Below, one piece after another: positions 10,267 through 22,124 of a DNA stretch of 64,000 nucleotides. Position 1 is the first letter of the stretch, and each line of letters starts with the position of its first letter. Both the position numbers and the translations under genes were made by a program. This DNA is from Cercis canadensis. Lineage: Eukaryota > Streptophyta > Magnoliopsida > Fabales > Fabaceae. The stretch covers positions 147,255 to 211,254 of the forward strand of contig QAOA01008487.1 of assembly GCA_003255065.1 (NCBI GenBank). The letters are read 5' to 3'. Under the pieces are notes generated by a model that was not told where the DNA came from, did no database searches, and was given only the letters and a program-made list of their open reading frames with translations.

Positions 10267-12736
10267 TTGCCGGATAAGATGCCCGATTCGTTTAAGCTTA
10301 TGAATCTGATTCTTTCAGAGAAAAAAGTGGAACTTTGGAGAAGGAGTGGGAATTGTGAGTATAGAAAGTGAAAGTTTGAAAAAAAATTTACAACAAAAGT
10401 TAGAGAGAAAGGAATTTAAGACTTCACGGATTTTTTTCTGGCCCTCTGCAAATAACTACTGGAATTGAACTGTGTAAGCTGAAAAGAATCGAAGTGAAGA
10501 GAAAGAGAAGAGAGATAGATGTTGTAAATTGTAAATTGTAATTTTTTTTTTCGGTAGAATTGTAAATTGTAATTGCTGTTATTATTTTCTATCCCGTTTA
10601 CGTTGAATTGGGTATTTAATTGTCCAAAAACCAAAATCATGCTTTTTGATTTGGGTATTTAATTGCTTTAACGATCAAAAGATGCGTGCTTGCAAAATAA
10701 CAAGACCCACTGAAGAAAACACCTTAATGGCCGCTGCTGAGTGACGTACACTTTCTGGTGTATGTAGGAATAGGAGGTTATTATTTAAGTGAGATAAAAA
10801 GAAATTAAAAATTTATTGAGAGTTTAATACAGAATCAACTTTTAATTTTGATATTATTATAAAAATATTAAAAAATTAAGTCACTTATATTGAGTGATGT
10901 AGGGTAGAGTCCACCGTGTAAGTTAACTCTACCTTTCAAGGTGTTTTGGTCAGTTCGTGGGACTCACACCAAGAATGGCAAAAAAATTATTAAAACTTTT
11001 GTCAACTAATAACATATTCTATTTTCATAGCTACTTTTGTGATCTAATAGCATATTCTCTTTAGATAGCCTATTTTGCATTTAGAATTTTTTTTTTTTAC
11101 TAGAAAGACAGAATACACAATAATAAAGAATTTTATTTTGCTTTTAGAATTGCTTTCTCAAAGATTATATATCTAAAACTAGAGTTAACTAATTTTAGAT
11201 TTTTTATAAAAAATTATTAAATATATATTACCTGAAAATAGTAATAATGTGGTATTTTTTTTTTAAATATAGAAATAGAGTTAAAATTTTAACATTAATT
11301 ATATTGTATGTACTTGTATAATAATTTAGTCATGTTTAGTTGCTTAATGTGAAAGTTATTGATGAAGAGGGTTTGGAATTTGGACCAATACTTTGTGTGC
11401 ATTAGACTAGAAATTTTATGCAAAGCATTAAGCATACTTAAAATATAAGAGGTTTTTTAAATACTTTTAGTATTTATGTGGTATGTCATATCACATTAGA
11501 ATAGTTAATGTGTGAATGACATATGTGTAAGTCACTTATTTTTAAATTCATTTAAGAAAATAAGATATATTATATTTTATATTCAATAAAATATAAAAAT
11601 TATGTATATTTACCATATCAGTATGATATGATATACCCATATAGTATCATAGAATCTCCGTAAAATATAATATGAATTCAAAGTTGTAGCCAAGGTAAAA
11701 AAAAAACAAAAAAATCTGATATGCTCATATTTTTTTTCTAAAAAAATCTGAATAATATATGTTCATGAAACTTAATTAAGGTGCTTTATGGTTGCAACAT
11801 CACTGCCATGCAAATATCTCACTTTCTTGATTGTATTAAGTTGCTTGGTTTAAGATCGTGAAATTTTAAAGACTCGTTGAATCAAGTAATAAAAACCAAA
11901 ATATGATCTTAAACTAATTTTAGTATTTCATTAAATTGGCGGAAATTTTATGGCAATAATTTATTATTTCACAGACATGCATGTATAATATAGCGCATGG
12001 AATGTTTCACATATGTAAATGTTGCTTACTGCTTGTTTCTTAATTCTTTTTGTAGATATGATGTGGGCTTGTTGTGGAATTGTGCTATTGGTTCACGAAT
12101 TATTTGGCGATGAATCTTCATTCGGGTGATTGGAGAGGGCTCGTTTTGATATCTTTTATGTTCTTGATATTAAATGTTGTGAATTCAAAGAATATTTGGA
12201 AGGTTTTAATAGCTTTTATTATTATTATTATTATTATTATTTTTATCTTCTTTATGAATGTAACAGGTAAAATGGATTGGTGAATTTGTGAATGTTATGG
12301 CTGACATGTACAGGTTCTACCAAAATCAAAATGGATTGGTGAATCTGTTAATAATAATGCATGAGATTTGGGGCATACATGACACATGCAATGATTACAC
12401 GTAAAAGTAAAATGGTTCATGAAAGGAGATGGAGACAATCAGATCACTAATAGAATCATATCTAAACCCTAGGATCTTCCAATTAATAACAAGTTACTCT
12501 AGCGACGTTTACAAAGGAAAGAGTACAACTATATTATCTTATGACTATCAACAGTGACAAGCAAACAATGCAAAGCTGGTTGCCGCTCTGTTTCCTTGGA
12601 AACACCCAAATCTTCAAGACAAAAACTAAACAAGAAAGTTGGAGGGCTTGTTGTAGTTTCCAATTTTCCATTCTTTCGCTGAGCAAATTAAGCATACTGT
12701 ATTTCTTCTTAGAATCACTAAACCAGAAGTCTTTCA
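10267..12736. other. PhoD-like upstream region and AT-rich spacer
   Basis: No gene supported. Bases 10267-10640 probably hold the leader and promoter of the PhoD-like gene. The rest is AT-rich with homopolymer runs; a TTA microsatellite lies at about 12215-12245, and a phrase containing aaatggattggtgaat is repeated near 12270 and 12330. Bases 12500-12736 are the likely upstream region of the TIR-NBS relic. Confidence 0.5.
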
Positions 12737-14920
12737 ATGGCCTTTAGTACTGCTAGAAGTGCTTTTCTCTCCTCCTCATCCTATTCAACCTCATCATGGA
12801 AGTATCATGTTTTCTTGAGCTTTAGAGGATCAAACACCCGTAGAGGCTTTACAGACCACTTATATGCAGCATTGCTGCGAAAGGGATTCATTACTTTCAA
12901 ATATGATGAAGAACTTGACAGAGGAGAAGTTATTCAACAAGAAATCCTTCAAGCAATTGAAGAATCTCTCACTGCAATCGTTGTTCTCTCTGAAAATTAT
13001 GCTTCTTCGACTTGGTGCTTGGATGAGCTACAAAAGATTATTGAATCTAGAAATTCATTGGATCTAGAAGTTTTCCCAATCTTCTATGGTGTAAATCCCT
13101 CTAAAGTCAGATACCAAATAAGAAAATTCTCCGAAGCTTTTAGAAAATATGAGGAAAGATTTGCAGATGACAAAGAGAAAGTTCAAAGATGGAGAGATGC
13201 CTTAAGAGAAGATGTCGATTTATCTGGTTGGGACTCTAACAACAGGTAGAAATACAAGTCTCACATGCATAGTTCATCATATATTATTTATGGAAGTTTT
13301 TATGGTACTTCCCATGCAAATGATGCATAGGTCTATTGTCCAATTTGTATGCCCCCTTGACATAGTAAAAATTAGTTATATAATTAAAGCCATAATGTTC
13401 TATAATCAAAGACATTTATACTATTGTTTCTATATGGGCATAATATGTTTTGGAGGTATTGTAGAGTTGTCCATAATTATTAATATAAATTTCTTTGTCA
13501 TGAAATTTATATTTATTATCCTTTTCTTGGTAATATGTTGTTCCGGAAAGTATGATCCATAAATTCAATTTGTTTATGCTTACAAAAAAAATTGATAAAC
13601 ATATAAATAGCGTGGTTCTTTCAAATTCCAGTTATAGTTCATATTTTAATAATTTTTCTCTACAATACTGTAAGGAAATGTAGTTAATTTAGCGATGTGA
13701 AAATTTTCAATTTAATATGAGTGTACATAATTTTATCAAATTTAAACTCTATTTATATTTAACTGTAAATCAAATTATTTTTCCTAAAAAATAGTTTTAT
13801 TATTTTTCTCTTTGTAACATTCTTATGAGCTAGAACCCATAACTTATTTGTCTATTAATCAATTGAATAACATTTTTTCCCAAATCAACTAAATGGTATT
13901 TTTCAGATTACTTGTAACTAGCATTGTCCCTCCGCCGATGCGCTGGTGGCAGCCATAGTGCGCCATGTACAATAATTAAAGAGTTAGACAATTTATGATT
14001 TATAGTATAAGTTATACAATGACTCTCAATTCTTTACTTTATGTCAAGCCTTTTATCTTTAAGAATACTATTTGTGCCAAATAAAAATAATTATAGCTTA
14101 ATTTGAACAAGTTGGGAACGGCTAATGATCATCTTTTCTTGCCCTCGTTTAGCAACATATAATAAATATACTAGCAATGTTGAAAGCCAGAGTCAAAATA
14201 TAATCAAATTACATTGATAATTCTATTTATGAGGATATAAAAGGAAAGCAACATTAACTTAAGGAACAAGGAGTTAAGCTAGAAAAGAAAATACAATGTT
14301 CTGAATCTATAAGGCGTTAAAGAAATGACAACTTAGTATATGTTCTTTTCTCCTTTATTTGATTATAATTTATATTAACTCATCCAAAGATTATCTTTAT
14401 ATAGGCATGAAGCAGTTCTCATTGAAGAAATTGTTGCAGAAGTATGGAAAAAAATACAGCCTAAATTGCGCACATAAAGATGGCTTAGTTGTAATTGACT
14501 CAAAGATATAAGAAGTTTCTACCCTTTTAGAGACAGGGTCAGAAGATGATCGCTTTATGGGGATATGGGGGATGGGCGGCATAGGAAAGACAACCCTTGC
14601 TAGAGTTGTCTATCAAAGAAACCGAAGAAATTTTGAAGTTATTTGCATTATTGAGAACGTTAGAGAGGTTTCTAGTGAAAGTGGTCACGGTTTGGTTAAC
14701 TTACAAAGATAACTTCTTTCTTGTCTAGACATAAAAAGCTTGACAATTAGAAATTTGTCAGACGGAAAGAATACAATTAGAAACCTTTTGTTTAACAAAA
14801 AAGCTCTCCTCGTCCTTGATGATGTAAGTGATGAAGAGCAACTAGAAAATTTGGCGGGAGACCAAGAATGGTTTGGACGTAGGAGCAGACTATAGTAACA
14901 ACTAGGAGTGGTAATATCAA
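12737..14920 (+). pseudogene. Broken TIR-NBS resistance gene (TNL type)
   Basis: Exon 1 (12737-13245) encodes an intact 170-residue TIR domain: YHVFLSFRG, the acidic DRGE segment, and SSTWCLDEL with the spacing of plant TIRs, which hydrolyse NAD in immune receptors. Its donor (AACAG/GTAG) fits the acceptor at 14403-14404; exon 2 continues in phase with HEAVLIEEI, the usual TIR-to-NBS linker. In exon 2 stops and frameshifts follow within 30 codons, though the P-loop (GMGGIGKTT, about 14568-14595) and kinase-2 (LLVLDDV, about 14808-14828) are still legible in shifted frames. A stop follows the SRL remnant of RNBS-B near 14893, and homology ends soon after; no LRR is seen. A short TIR-only protein from exon 1 could still be made. 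Confidence 0.85.
13918..13955 (-). mobile_element. Possible Helitron-like 3' terminus
   Basis: Read on the minus strand this is a GC-rich segment containing GCGCATCGGC, then a short A/T spacer and CTAG followed by T, which fits a Helitron 3' end (hairpin then CTRR, inserted before T). Two similar sites occur at 55208 and 60613. No 5' end was identified, and this copy lies in the intron of the TIR-NBS relic. Confidence 0.35.
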
Positions 14921-16247
14921 CATTTTGAGCTACTGGTACTGAAGAAGGCAACTCCAGTGTAGCTTTACCTAGTGATAGTTAACAAAATGGAAATAACTAC
15001 AAAATAAGGCACAGAAGATATTTCCCAGGAATTTAATGAAGGAAAAACTAAATTAGCATGTGCTGGTGAAGTCATCCAATTAAAAGGAGAAGAACTTGGA
15101 CACATCAAAGTAATGAAATGAATCTTCACACTGGTTAAACATGTTGAAAGATAGCGAGAGGATTACTAAGTTCTACCTGAAGAACTAGCCCCAGTGTTCA
15201 AATTATCAGTTGATGCTCATGCTTGCCCACCTTCCTTGGTCCTTGGTAAGAATCTTCCCACAGCCTTGGAAAATCCATAATTGTCTCTGTTGCCTTGTTG
15301 AGGTCAAGCCCAGTTGGCATGTTTCCATGAGAAACTACAAGGGCACATAATTTAAATGATTGCTAATGTTTCTTTGATCCTTTTCATGCAAATTGACATC
15401 TTCATTTGTTAAAATTAAGGATATAATATAGAAAGGCCTTTAGTTAAAAATATTAAAATTTGCATGGCTTCAAGTGGATGAAATGAAGATTATTAATTTA
15501 AATTTCAATGAAAATTATTAACATTATTAGCTATAGCATATATGAGTTTAAATTTCAAGTGAAGGCTGAAAACCACAATTTTATCAAGATTTGTATTTAC
15601 TATTACCAGAAGTTGAGATAAAAATAGTACCTGCTGCATTAGTTATGGAGGAGGAAGATTAAGAAATGAGCGAACTCCTAGCAACGTCTTGCAATTTCTT
15701 TGATGTTGAAGCTATAGGAACACTATTATTTGTAAGTTCTATAGTATTATGTACAACTTCTGAAGTTACATCAGTTTTGTCCAGAAATTCAATGATAACT
15801 TGATTTTGTTCAAGTCCTTCTTGTCGATCCATCAAAACCATTTCACTCATTGGTTCTTCAATGACAAAATCATATAGAAAATAATTTGTAAGCACTGAAA
15901 TATTTTAACTTTTGGCCATATGCAAAATACTTATATACCAAAGAGACTGCAATAAACCTACAAGTGATGAAGTTGCCTCTGTTGATTTTTCCGGTGCAAG
16001 GCCTTTCTAATGACTTTCCTTTGTAGCCTCTTTCATATTCTATGCAATACCAAATGTTATATATAAGCTTCTTTACTTCAATGTAAACTTAATTTTATTT
16101 GCCTCATTAAGAAAACAAAAAGATATTATAAGCTCGCTGATTGAGATTAGTCCACTCATTGACAGTTTTTCTAATCTTAGCAATATTTTCAGTAGTGATA
16201 ACGTGAAGTAAACAAGATTCAAGATACACCTCTCTGAAATTTATATT
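14921..16247. other. Unassigned spacer after the TIR-NBS relic
   Basis: No supported gene. A 78-codon minus-strand ORF at 15659-15895 has no recognisable motif and no conserved context; it is probably chance. The sequence is AT-rich and has no repeat I could define. Confidence 0.4.
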
Positions 16248-16505
16248 AGCTTCAAAAAACTTTTCTCCCCTCAAGCACTTCAGCATATGCATGCAATTTT
16301 TATCATTCATATTCATATAAAAATATATAAATGTAAAATTCTGGTTCAACCATGGTTAAACTATTGAACCATAAAGCACTCCCTTCACTAGTTCAATGAC
16401 TAGTCCTTTTCTCTCATCCTATTTTCTCTGCTGATCTTGACCTCTAAGCTTTCATCTTCTAATATACTTAGGAAAGCATCGAGTATATCCTTTGCTGCAT
16501 ATCTT
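16248..16505 (-). pseudogene. Inverted copy of CYP93-like P450 fragment
   Basis: This about 257-bp segment is the reverse complement of 17519-17775 with few differences. On the minus strand it contains a remnant of a P450 stretch resembling KDILDxFLSILEDES and KISREN, which in the CYP93 family precedes the I helix, followed by non-coding sequence. With the right arm it encloses about 1 kb holding the other P450 piece. Confidence 0.75.
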
Positions 16506-16814
16506 TCTTGGTTGATTTCTTTCTTAGGAAGGTAATCGTCATGAGATGATGATGATTGGTATTGATGAGCCAAGTGGTGGTTTTGAATCTCTTCCTTGCA
16601 CTCTTTCTTTATCGAAGAAGATGAGATAAAGGGAAGATCCTATTTGGTTGGGAGCGTATTGTCAAAGCTGATTAAACAGTCTGAAGCACAAGCATAATCC
16701 ATTATTATTTCTGGGTTTAGCAAGTTTCTGCAAGTGTGGGTCCCATAATAGGTGGTCTTGAAGAAAGGAGGCTCGTAGAAAGCAATAGCTGAGCTGATAG
16801 AAAGCAAAGAACCA

Positions 16815-16920
16815 ACGACAAAACATGTGCCCCAAGTTGACCCAGCAACAGAACATGTGCCCTGAGTTGACTCAGTCCAACAACAAAACATGCAGGAAAT
16901 GCATGTGCCCCGAGTTTACT
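16815..16920. repeat. Short minisatellite, about three units
   Basis: About three imperfect units built on acatgtgccccgagttgact with variable AACAACAA spacers. It makes spurious Cys/Gly-rich ORFs on the minus strand. The stretch 16506-16814 next to it has no gene I can support. Confidence 0.6.
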
Positions 16921-17029
16921 CAATCTAGCTTTTATTTAGTATGCATGATTTGGTGCTTTTCATTTTTAGCTGTAAAGAAGTTGAGTGTTTTATGAATATT
17001 AGAGTCTTTTTCTCCTTGCTTTCACAGAC

Positions 17030-17620
17030 TTGCATGCATATGCTGAAGTGCTTGAGGGGAGAAAACTTCCACATAGAGCTTTTCAGAAGCTCTCAAACCG
17101 CTATGGACCTTTGATTCACCTCTATCTTGGCTCCATTCCTTATGTTATTGTTTCCTCTGCAGAAATAGCAAAGGAAATCTTAAAAGTCCATGAAGTTTCC
17201 TTCTCAAATAGGCCACCAAACGCTGCCATCAGTTATATTACTTATGACGCAGCTGATTTTGCTTTTGCTCCTTATGGAACATACTGGAAGTTCATGAAGA
17301 AACTCTGTATGTCAGAACTTTTGAATGGTCGCATGTTGGATCAACTCCTTCCAATCAGGCTTGAGGAGATAAACCATTTTCTGCAGATGAATATTCATCA
17401 AAAAGCTTAAGCGGGTGAGGCTGTTGATGTTAGTGGTGAGCTTTTAAGGCTCACATATAGCATCATAATGAGAATGACGATAGGCAGAGGTCAAGATCAG
17501 AGGTCAGAGGCCAAGAAAGATGCAGCAAAGGATATACTCGATTCTTTCCTAAGTATATTAGAAGATGAAAGCTCAGAGGTCAAGATCAGCAGAGAAAATA
17601 GGATGAGAGAAAAGGACTAG
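17030..17620 (+). pseudogene. CYP93-like cytochrome P450 relic
   Basis: The open part (17030-17410, 126 residues) reads as the N-terminal third of a plant A-type P450 after the membrane anchor: [31 protein letters not shown]-like text, FSNRPP, and the helix C motif [13 protein letters not shown] at 17408 interrupts it. The same family text continues (AGEAVDVSGELLRL) and then jumps by deletion to the region before helix I (SILEDESSEVKISREN) near 17570. The heme-binding cysteine region is absent. Similarity to the CYP93 family (flavonoid and triterpenoid oxidation) is from memory of conserved wording, so the subfamily is uncertain. No function expected. Confidence 0.8.
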
Positions 17621-17775
17621 TCATTGAACTAGCGAAGGGAATGCTTTATGGTTTAGTAGTTTAACCCTGGTTGAACCAGAATTTTACATTTATATATTTT
17701 TATATGAATATGAATGATAAAAATTGCATGCATATGTTGAAGTGCTTGAGGGGAGAAAAGTTTTTTGAAGCTAAC
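17519..17775. repeat. Right arm of a 257-bp inverted repeat
   Basis: Reverse complement of 16248-16505. The arm contains the pre-I-helix P450 text at one end and, at the other, cttgaggggagaaaa, which also occurs at the start of the P450 exon (17050-17064). It therefore looks like a rearranged piece of the P450 locus, not a transposon terminus. Confidence 0.75.
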
Positions 17776-17879
17776 ATCTGGCAATTTGACCAAAATGGGA
17801 CACTTACACTAACTAATTACCTAAAAGGGGTCTTTTTGAAAGTATTTACCAAGAAGGGATAGTTTTGAATATTTTAATA

Positions 17880-18420
17880 TTTTTCGATCAGTATAGAACA
17901 CGTTTTATTACTTCCTAAAGCAGGTTCAAAGGGAACACGCTTTATCATAATTTCCCTAAAAGCGTGTCTACAAAAAATCGCGTGGAAAAATTTCAATAGA
18001 ACACACTTTATGTATAAAGCGTGTTGATCATGAACACGCTTTATAGATAAAGTGTGTTCAAGAAAAACACACTTTATAGATAAAGCGTGTTTCACATTCA
18101 AATTGTCTCCCCTGTTAACGCTTTTGTGCAATAAAGCGTGAAGTAACACTGATAAAGCGTGAACGATTCTATAAACAGCGACCTCTTAAATAAAGCGTGT
18201 TCATGATACACACACTTTATACATAAAGCGTGTTCTTCATGAACACGCGTTATCCCTAAAGCGTGTTCAAGAAAAACACACTTTATAGATAAAGTGTGTT
18301 CCACGTTCAAATTGTCTCCCCTGTTAACGCTTTTGTGCAGTAAAGCGTGAAGTAACACTGATAAAGCATGAACGACTCTATAAATAGCGACCTCTTAAAC
18401 GAAATTTCATACGCAAATTG
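17880..18420. repeat. Dense array of a 12-bp motif in both orientations
   Basis: The motif ATAAAGCGTGTT and its complement AACACGCTTTAT, with variants, occur many times in alternating orientation, producing many small hairpins. On top of this about 100 bp from 18100 recurs at 18309 (209-bp period). The array immediately precedes the transposase relic. Subterminal arrays of short motifs in both orientations are known transposase-binding regions in other plant elements such as En/Spm, so this is probably the 5' subterminal region of the Mutator-like element. That role is inference. Confidence 0.7.
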
Positions 18421-18697
18421 TGAGTAAAGTTTCTAATTGCTGAGAGTTTGCTGAGGAAATTAAGGTGCTCTACAAATTTTTTCAAAGTCTTTAAGCTTCT
18501 ATAGGTACGTTTATTTATAATCTTGTATTAGATTATGTATAGTATTAGTGTAATAGTAATGTTAGAATATTATTATAAATGTGTTATTAATTTTTAATTT
18601 GTAGTTGAAAGTATGAATTTTATATGAGTATTGAAGAGAAAATTAATTAATTTTAATATATACTAATTGTGTTTGAAAAAAATATGTTAGGAAGAAT

Positions 18698-21524
18698 ATG
18701 CATATATTGATACATCATAATGGTCGGATATATAATGGTTCCTAAGGTGTAATGTGTGAGGGAGCTTCAATCTATAAGTTAAATTTGAAGAACACTTGTG
18801 GATTGGATAGATTAAAGTTTCATATCCATAGTAAGATGAGACTTGAAGGAAATCAAATAGTTGAGAAAATAACTTATAGATTCCCAGTTTCAGTTAATCC
18901 ATTATTTTATCTTGCATTTGAATTGGGATCTGATGGAGATGTTGAAATAATGTATGAGAGTAATGCTAAACATCCTAGTTTAGGTCAAATTGAGATATAT
19001 GTGGACATCACAACTATAAATATTGCCAAAGATAGAGGTCAACCTGAAACTGTTGAATTTGGCCCAAGTTCATATCCTTATTCTTGTCCTCCATATAGTT
19101 AATTGGAGACAAGAGTAGAGCTGTGTTATGAACCGGAGATTGGTTCTCGTGGATTTCAATATGGTTTGGCTACTTCTAGTCAAACGCATATGCCAGAAGA
19201 GATCCATGGATATGAAAATGTTGATCAGTGGCTAAGTTCAGATGTTCGCGGGAGCAGCATTGAAGTATATGAAGCTGGATGTAGCTAGCGTGAAAATGAG
19301 CGGGAAAATAGAAGTCGCAGCAATTCACCTAGGGATGAGCATGAAAATAGAGGTCGTAACAATTCACCTGGAGATCCTCTAATTGACATCACTGACAATG
19401 AAGAGTGTGATCCAAGAACTGCAGAATCAAGTGATGATGAGGAGGCGGAAGATTTGCCAGATCTTAATGTGGAACTGTTGAGACAACAATCAATACCTGT
19501 GAGGGCACAACACGTTGCACCAATACAAGCTGTACTTCCACCGCATTATGGATACGTTCATTGGGAGGCAATGCAAATAGTTGACGATGCTGAACAAGTA
19601 ACAGGGTGCAGCCAATGACAGAGAGGAGAGGAATTTCAAATTGGGCAGAAGTTTGAAAGCAAAAACGATCTTCAATTTACTATAAAGCAATACTCACTTC
19701 ATGTGCATCAACAATTTAATGTGAAGGAGTCTAAGCCTAACAAGTTGAGTTTGATATGTTCAGACAGTGGCGATGGATGCATGTGGTGATTTTGTGCATG
19801 TTTATGAACCAAGAGTAAAATTTAGGAAATACGAAAATACAATGAGCCTCATACTTGCACAAATGCAAGAATGACATAAGATCATAAGGAACTAGATGTT
19901 AAGGTGATTGCAAGAACTATTGTTGGGCTGGTACAGGAGAATGTTGATGTGCCAATAAAATTGATACAAAAGCGCATAAAAAGCACATTCTCATATCAAA
20001 TTTCATATCGAAAAGCGTAGCTTGCGAGGCAGAAAGTAATCGCACAAGTGTATGGTGATTGAAATGAGAGTTATAATTTTTTGCCTAGGTGGATGGCTAC
20101 ACTTGAGCAACGTGCTCCTGGAACTATCGTACAATGGTGCTTGGATGATCGATGGATTGGGAGGCCATAATATAATCATACGTTGAAGAGATTTTGACGT
20201 GTGTTCTAGGCATTCAAGTCGTGCATTGACACATTTAGGTTCTGCAAGCTAGTTGTGCAAATTAATGGTACTTTTTTTGTACGGAAAGTACAATGGGACT
20301 CTTCTCATCGCCATAACACATGATGGAAGTAGGTTACCATTACCTTTAGCGTATGCCATTGTGAAAGGTGAGACAAAAGAGGCCTGGTCATGGTTTTTAA
20401 CGCGTGTTAGACTACACGTCGTTGGGAGCATTACAAATTTGGCCTTAATTTCAGACCGTCACGTTAGTATTATTGCAGCCATTGAAGATGAAGAAGTTGG
20501 TTGGCGGCCACCATTGGCGCACCATTTTTTTTTTTTTTTTTTTTTTTTCTGTTTGCAACACGTTAGCAATTGGAACAACGCATTCAAGAATGTTGATGTA
20601 AAACACCAAATCTACAAAGCTGGTAAGAAATTTAGTCTTTATAAATAATTACATATTTTAAACAAAATTCATATATATTAAACGTTTTATACAGGTGTCC
20701 AATTTGAGTATGCCAAATTCGAGAATATAATGTCACAGATACATAGCGAATGTCCCGATGAGCATTCGTGGAATTATATAAGAAATATTGAGCCGATAAA
20801 ATGGATGTAACAAGGGGACACTTATGGCAGATGTTATGGTTTAATGACGACCAACCTTGCTGAAAATGTGAATGGCACGTTGAAAGGGGTCCGCAACATG
20901 CCTATTACTGCCCTTGTTAGAGCCACGTATTATAAAATGAACCGCATTTATAATGACCGGCGAGAAATGGGTTGAGCGAAGTTAGCGAGTGGTCAAATGT
21001 GGACAGAAGATGCAGAAAAGAATATGCGTGAAAACACTCGTTATTCGTCTTCACGCCGGCCAATATTATTTGATAGAGATACTAGATCATTTGAAGTGGA
21101 GGAGACATTCGACTTGAGTGGAATGGCGAGTGAACGAATTTTTCGTCTGAACTTAAATGACAAAACGTGCGGATGTGGTAGGTTTCAAGCACTTCATATT
21201 TCTTGCTCGCATGCGATTGCCGCTTGTACCTCTATTAATGTGGATGCATGAAGTTATGTGGATCCAGTATATTCTACGCGATACTTAGTGCAGGCGTATA
21301 GTGGAAAATTTCACCCAATTGGTGGAGAAGACTCTTGGCCAATGGTTGAGGGACTTACCATCATCCCTGACCCTGCAAAGTTAAGGGCAAAAGGACGGCC
21401 CAAATCAACCCGCATTCGCAATGAGATGGATTGGGGCAAAGGTTCATGCAGCACAATAAGGTACGGGCTGTGTCGATTGGAAGGGCATAATAGGCGAAAC
21501 TGTCCAAACAGAAGACAAGACTAA
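18698..21524 (+). pseudogene. Mutator-like (mudrA-type) transposase, decayed
   Basis: From the start at 18698 (MHILIHHNGR) the frame runs through a region typical of plant MULE proteins, an acidic linker, the MULE DNA-binding and transposase core (INGTFLYGKYNGTLLIA, LALISDRH, EVGWRPPLAHHF), the SWIM zinc finger (CGCGRFQALHISCSHAIAAC, about 21171-21230) and a C-terminal zinc-knuckle-like segment (GLCRLEGHNRRNCPNR). Many in-frame stops interrupt it (for example 18743, 19100, 19286, then several between 19780 and 20230), plus a homopolymer T expansion at about 20525-20550 directly after AHHF. An intron-like stretch near 20645-20694 separates AHHF..YKAG from VQFEY. Not functional. Confidence 0.9.
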
Positions 21525-21688
21525 CCATGACTCAGAGTAACCAACCTAGTAATATGTGCCGTCCTAAATTTCTGTTGTTACTATTGTATAATGTTATCTG
21601 TATTTGTTTATCATTCTATATATATAAGTGACATGAATGTTGATAATTAAGATTATATTATGATATGGACGGTTAATAGGTTTTCAAT

Positions 21689-22087
21689 ATGGTCTTACAA
21701 TATACACTTGGTGACATTTTTCAAATGTCTGGGCGTGCTTGGAGGTTAGATAGTGAATTTTGGTATCCGTTAAACTCAGCATTACATGACTCTCCTCAAG
21801 TACATGCTATAATGTTAATGGAATGGGAACACAGAGAACGGCAGTGTAGACATCTACGCGAGTTGGCAATGATCCAAAACGTTACCGCTCCAAGATCGGT
21901 AGCAATACATATGCCAAGACGAAACTTGACAAAATTGCGATCGGCTTTATATCGCATAAGAGAAGAGAATAATCGTTTAAGTATAAGATTACACCGAAGT
22001 GATTGTGAACAGAATTCAAGAGATGCGTTGAGGGAAGGTGACATGGCACGAGCTGTTATGTGGGCTCGTTTTACTCGAGAATTATAG
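21689..22087 (+). CDS. Unrecognised 132-aa ORF in the Mutator-like element
   Basis: Intact ORF starting MVLQYTLGDIF, 165 bp after the transposase relic and on the same strand. The protein is Arg/Glu-rich, with a heptad-like stretch in the second half (LRSALYRIREENNRL) suggesting a coiled coil, and no cysteine cluster or membrane helix. Shortly after its stop the same frame reads DIDMSDEE, an acidic tail that may once have been attached. It resembles the broken ORF at 23579-23979 in order of features (EW segment, AP followed by basic RR, coiled-coil-like part, acidic tail). I do not recognise the family. It may be an element-borne accessory protein or a second piece of the element's coding capacity. 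Confidence 0.55.
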   Translation: MVLQYTLGDIFQMSGRAWRLDSEFWYPLNSALHDSPQVHAIMLMEWEHRERQCRHLRELAMIQNVTAPRSVAIHMPRRNLTKLRSALYRIREENNRLSIRLHRSDCEQNSRDALREGDMARAVMWARFTREL

Positions 22088-22124
22088 TGTTTATCTGACA
22101 TTGACATGTCGGATGAAGAATAAA

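Noticed and set aside
12074-12283. 69-codon ORF with poly-isoleucine
   Set aside because: Created by the TTA microsatellite.
17874-18358. Two similar minus-strand ORFs of about 90 residues
   Set aside because: They are translations of the 12-bp motif array and its 209-bp repeat, rich in the same few residues.
17880-18420. CRISPR-like array
   Set aside because: Plant nuclear context, no regular unique spacers, and the motif occurs in both orientations.
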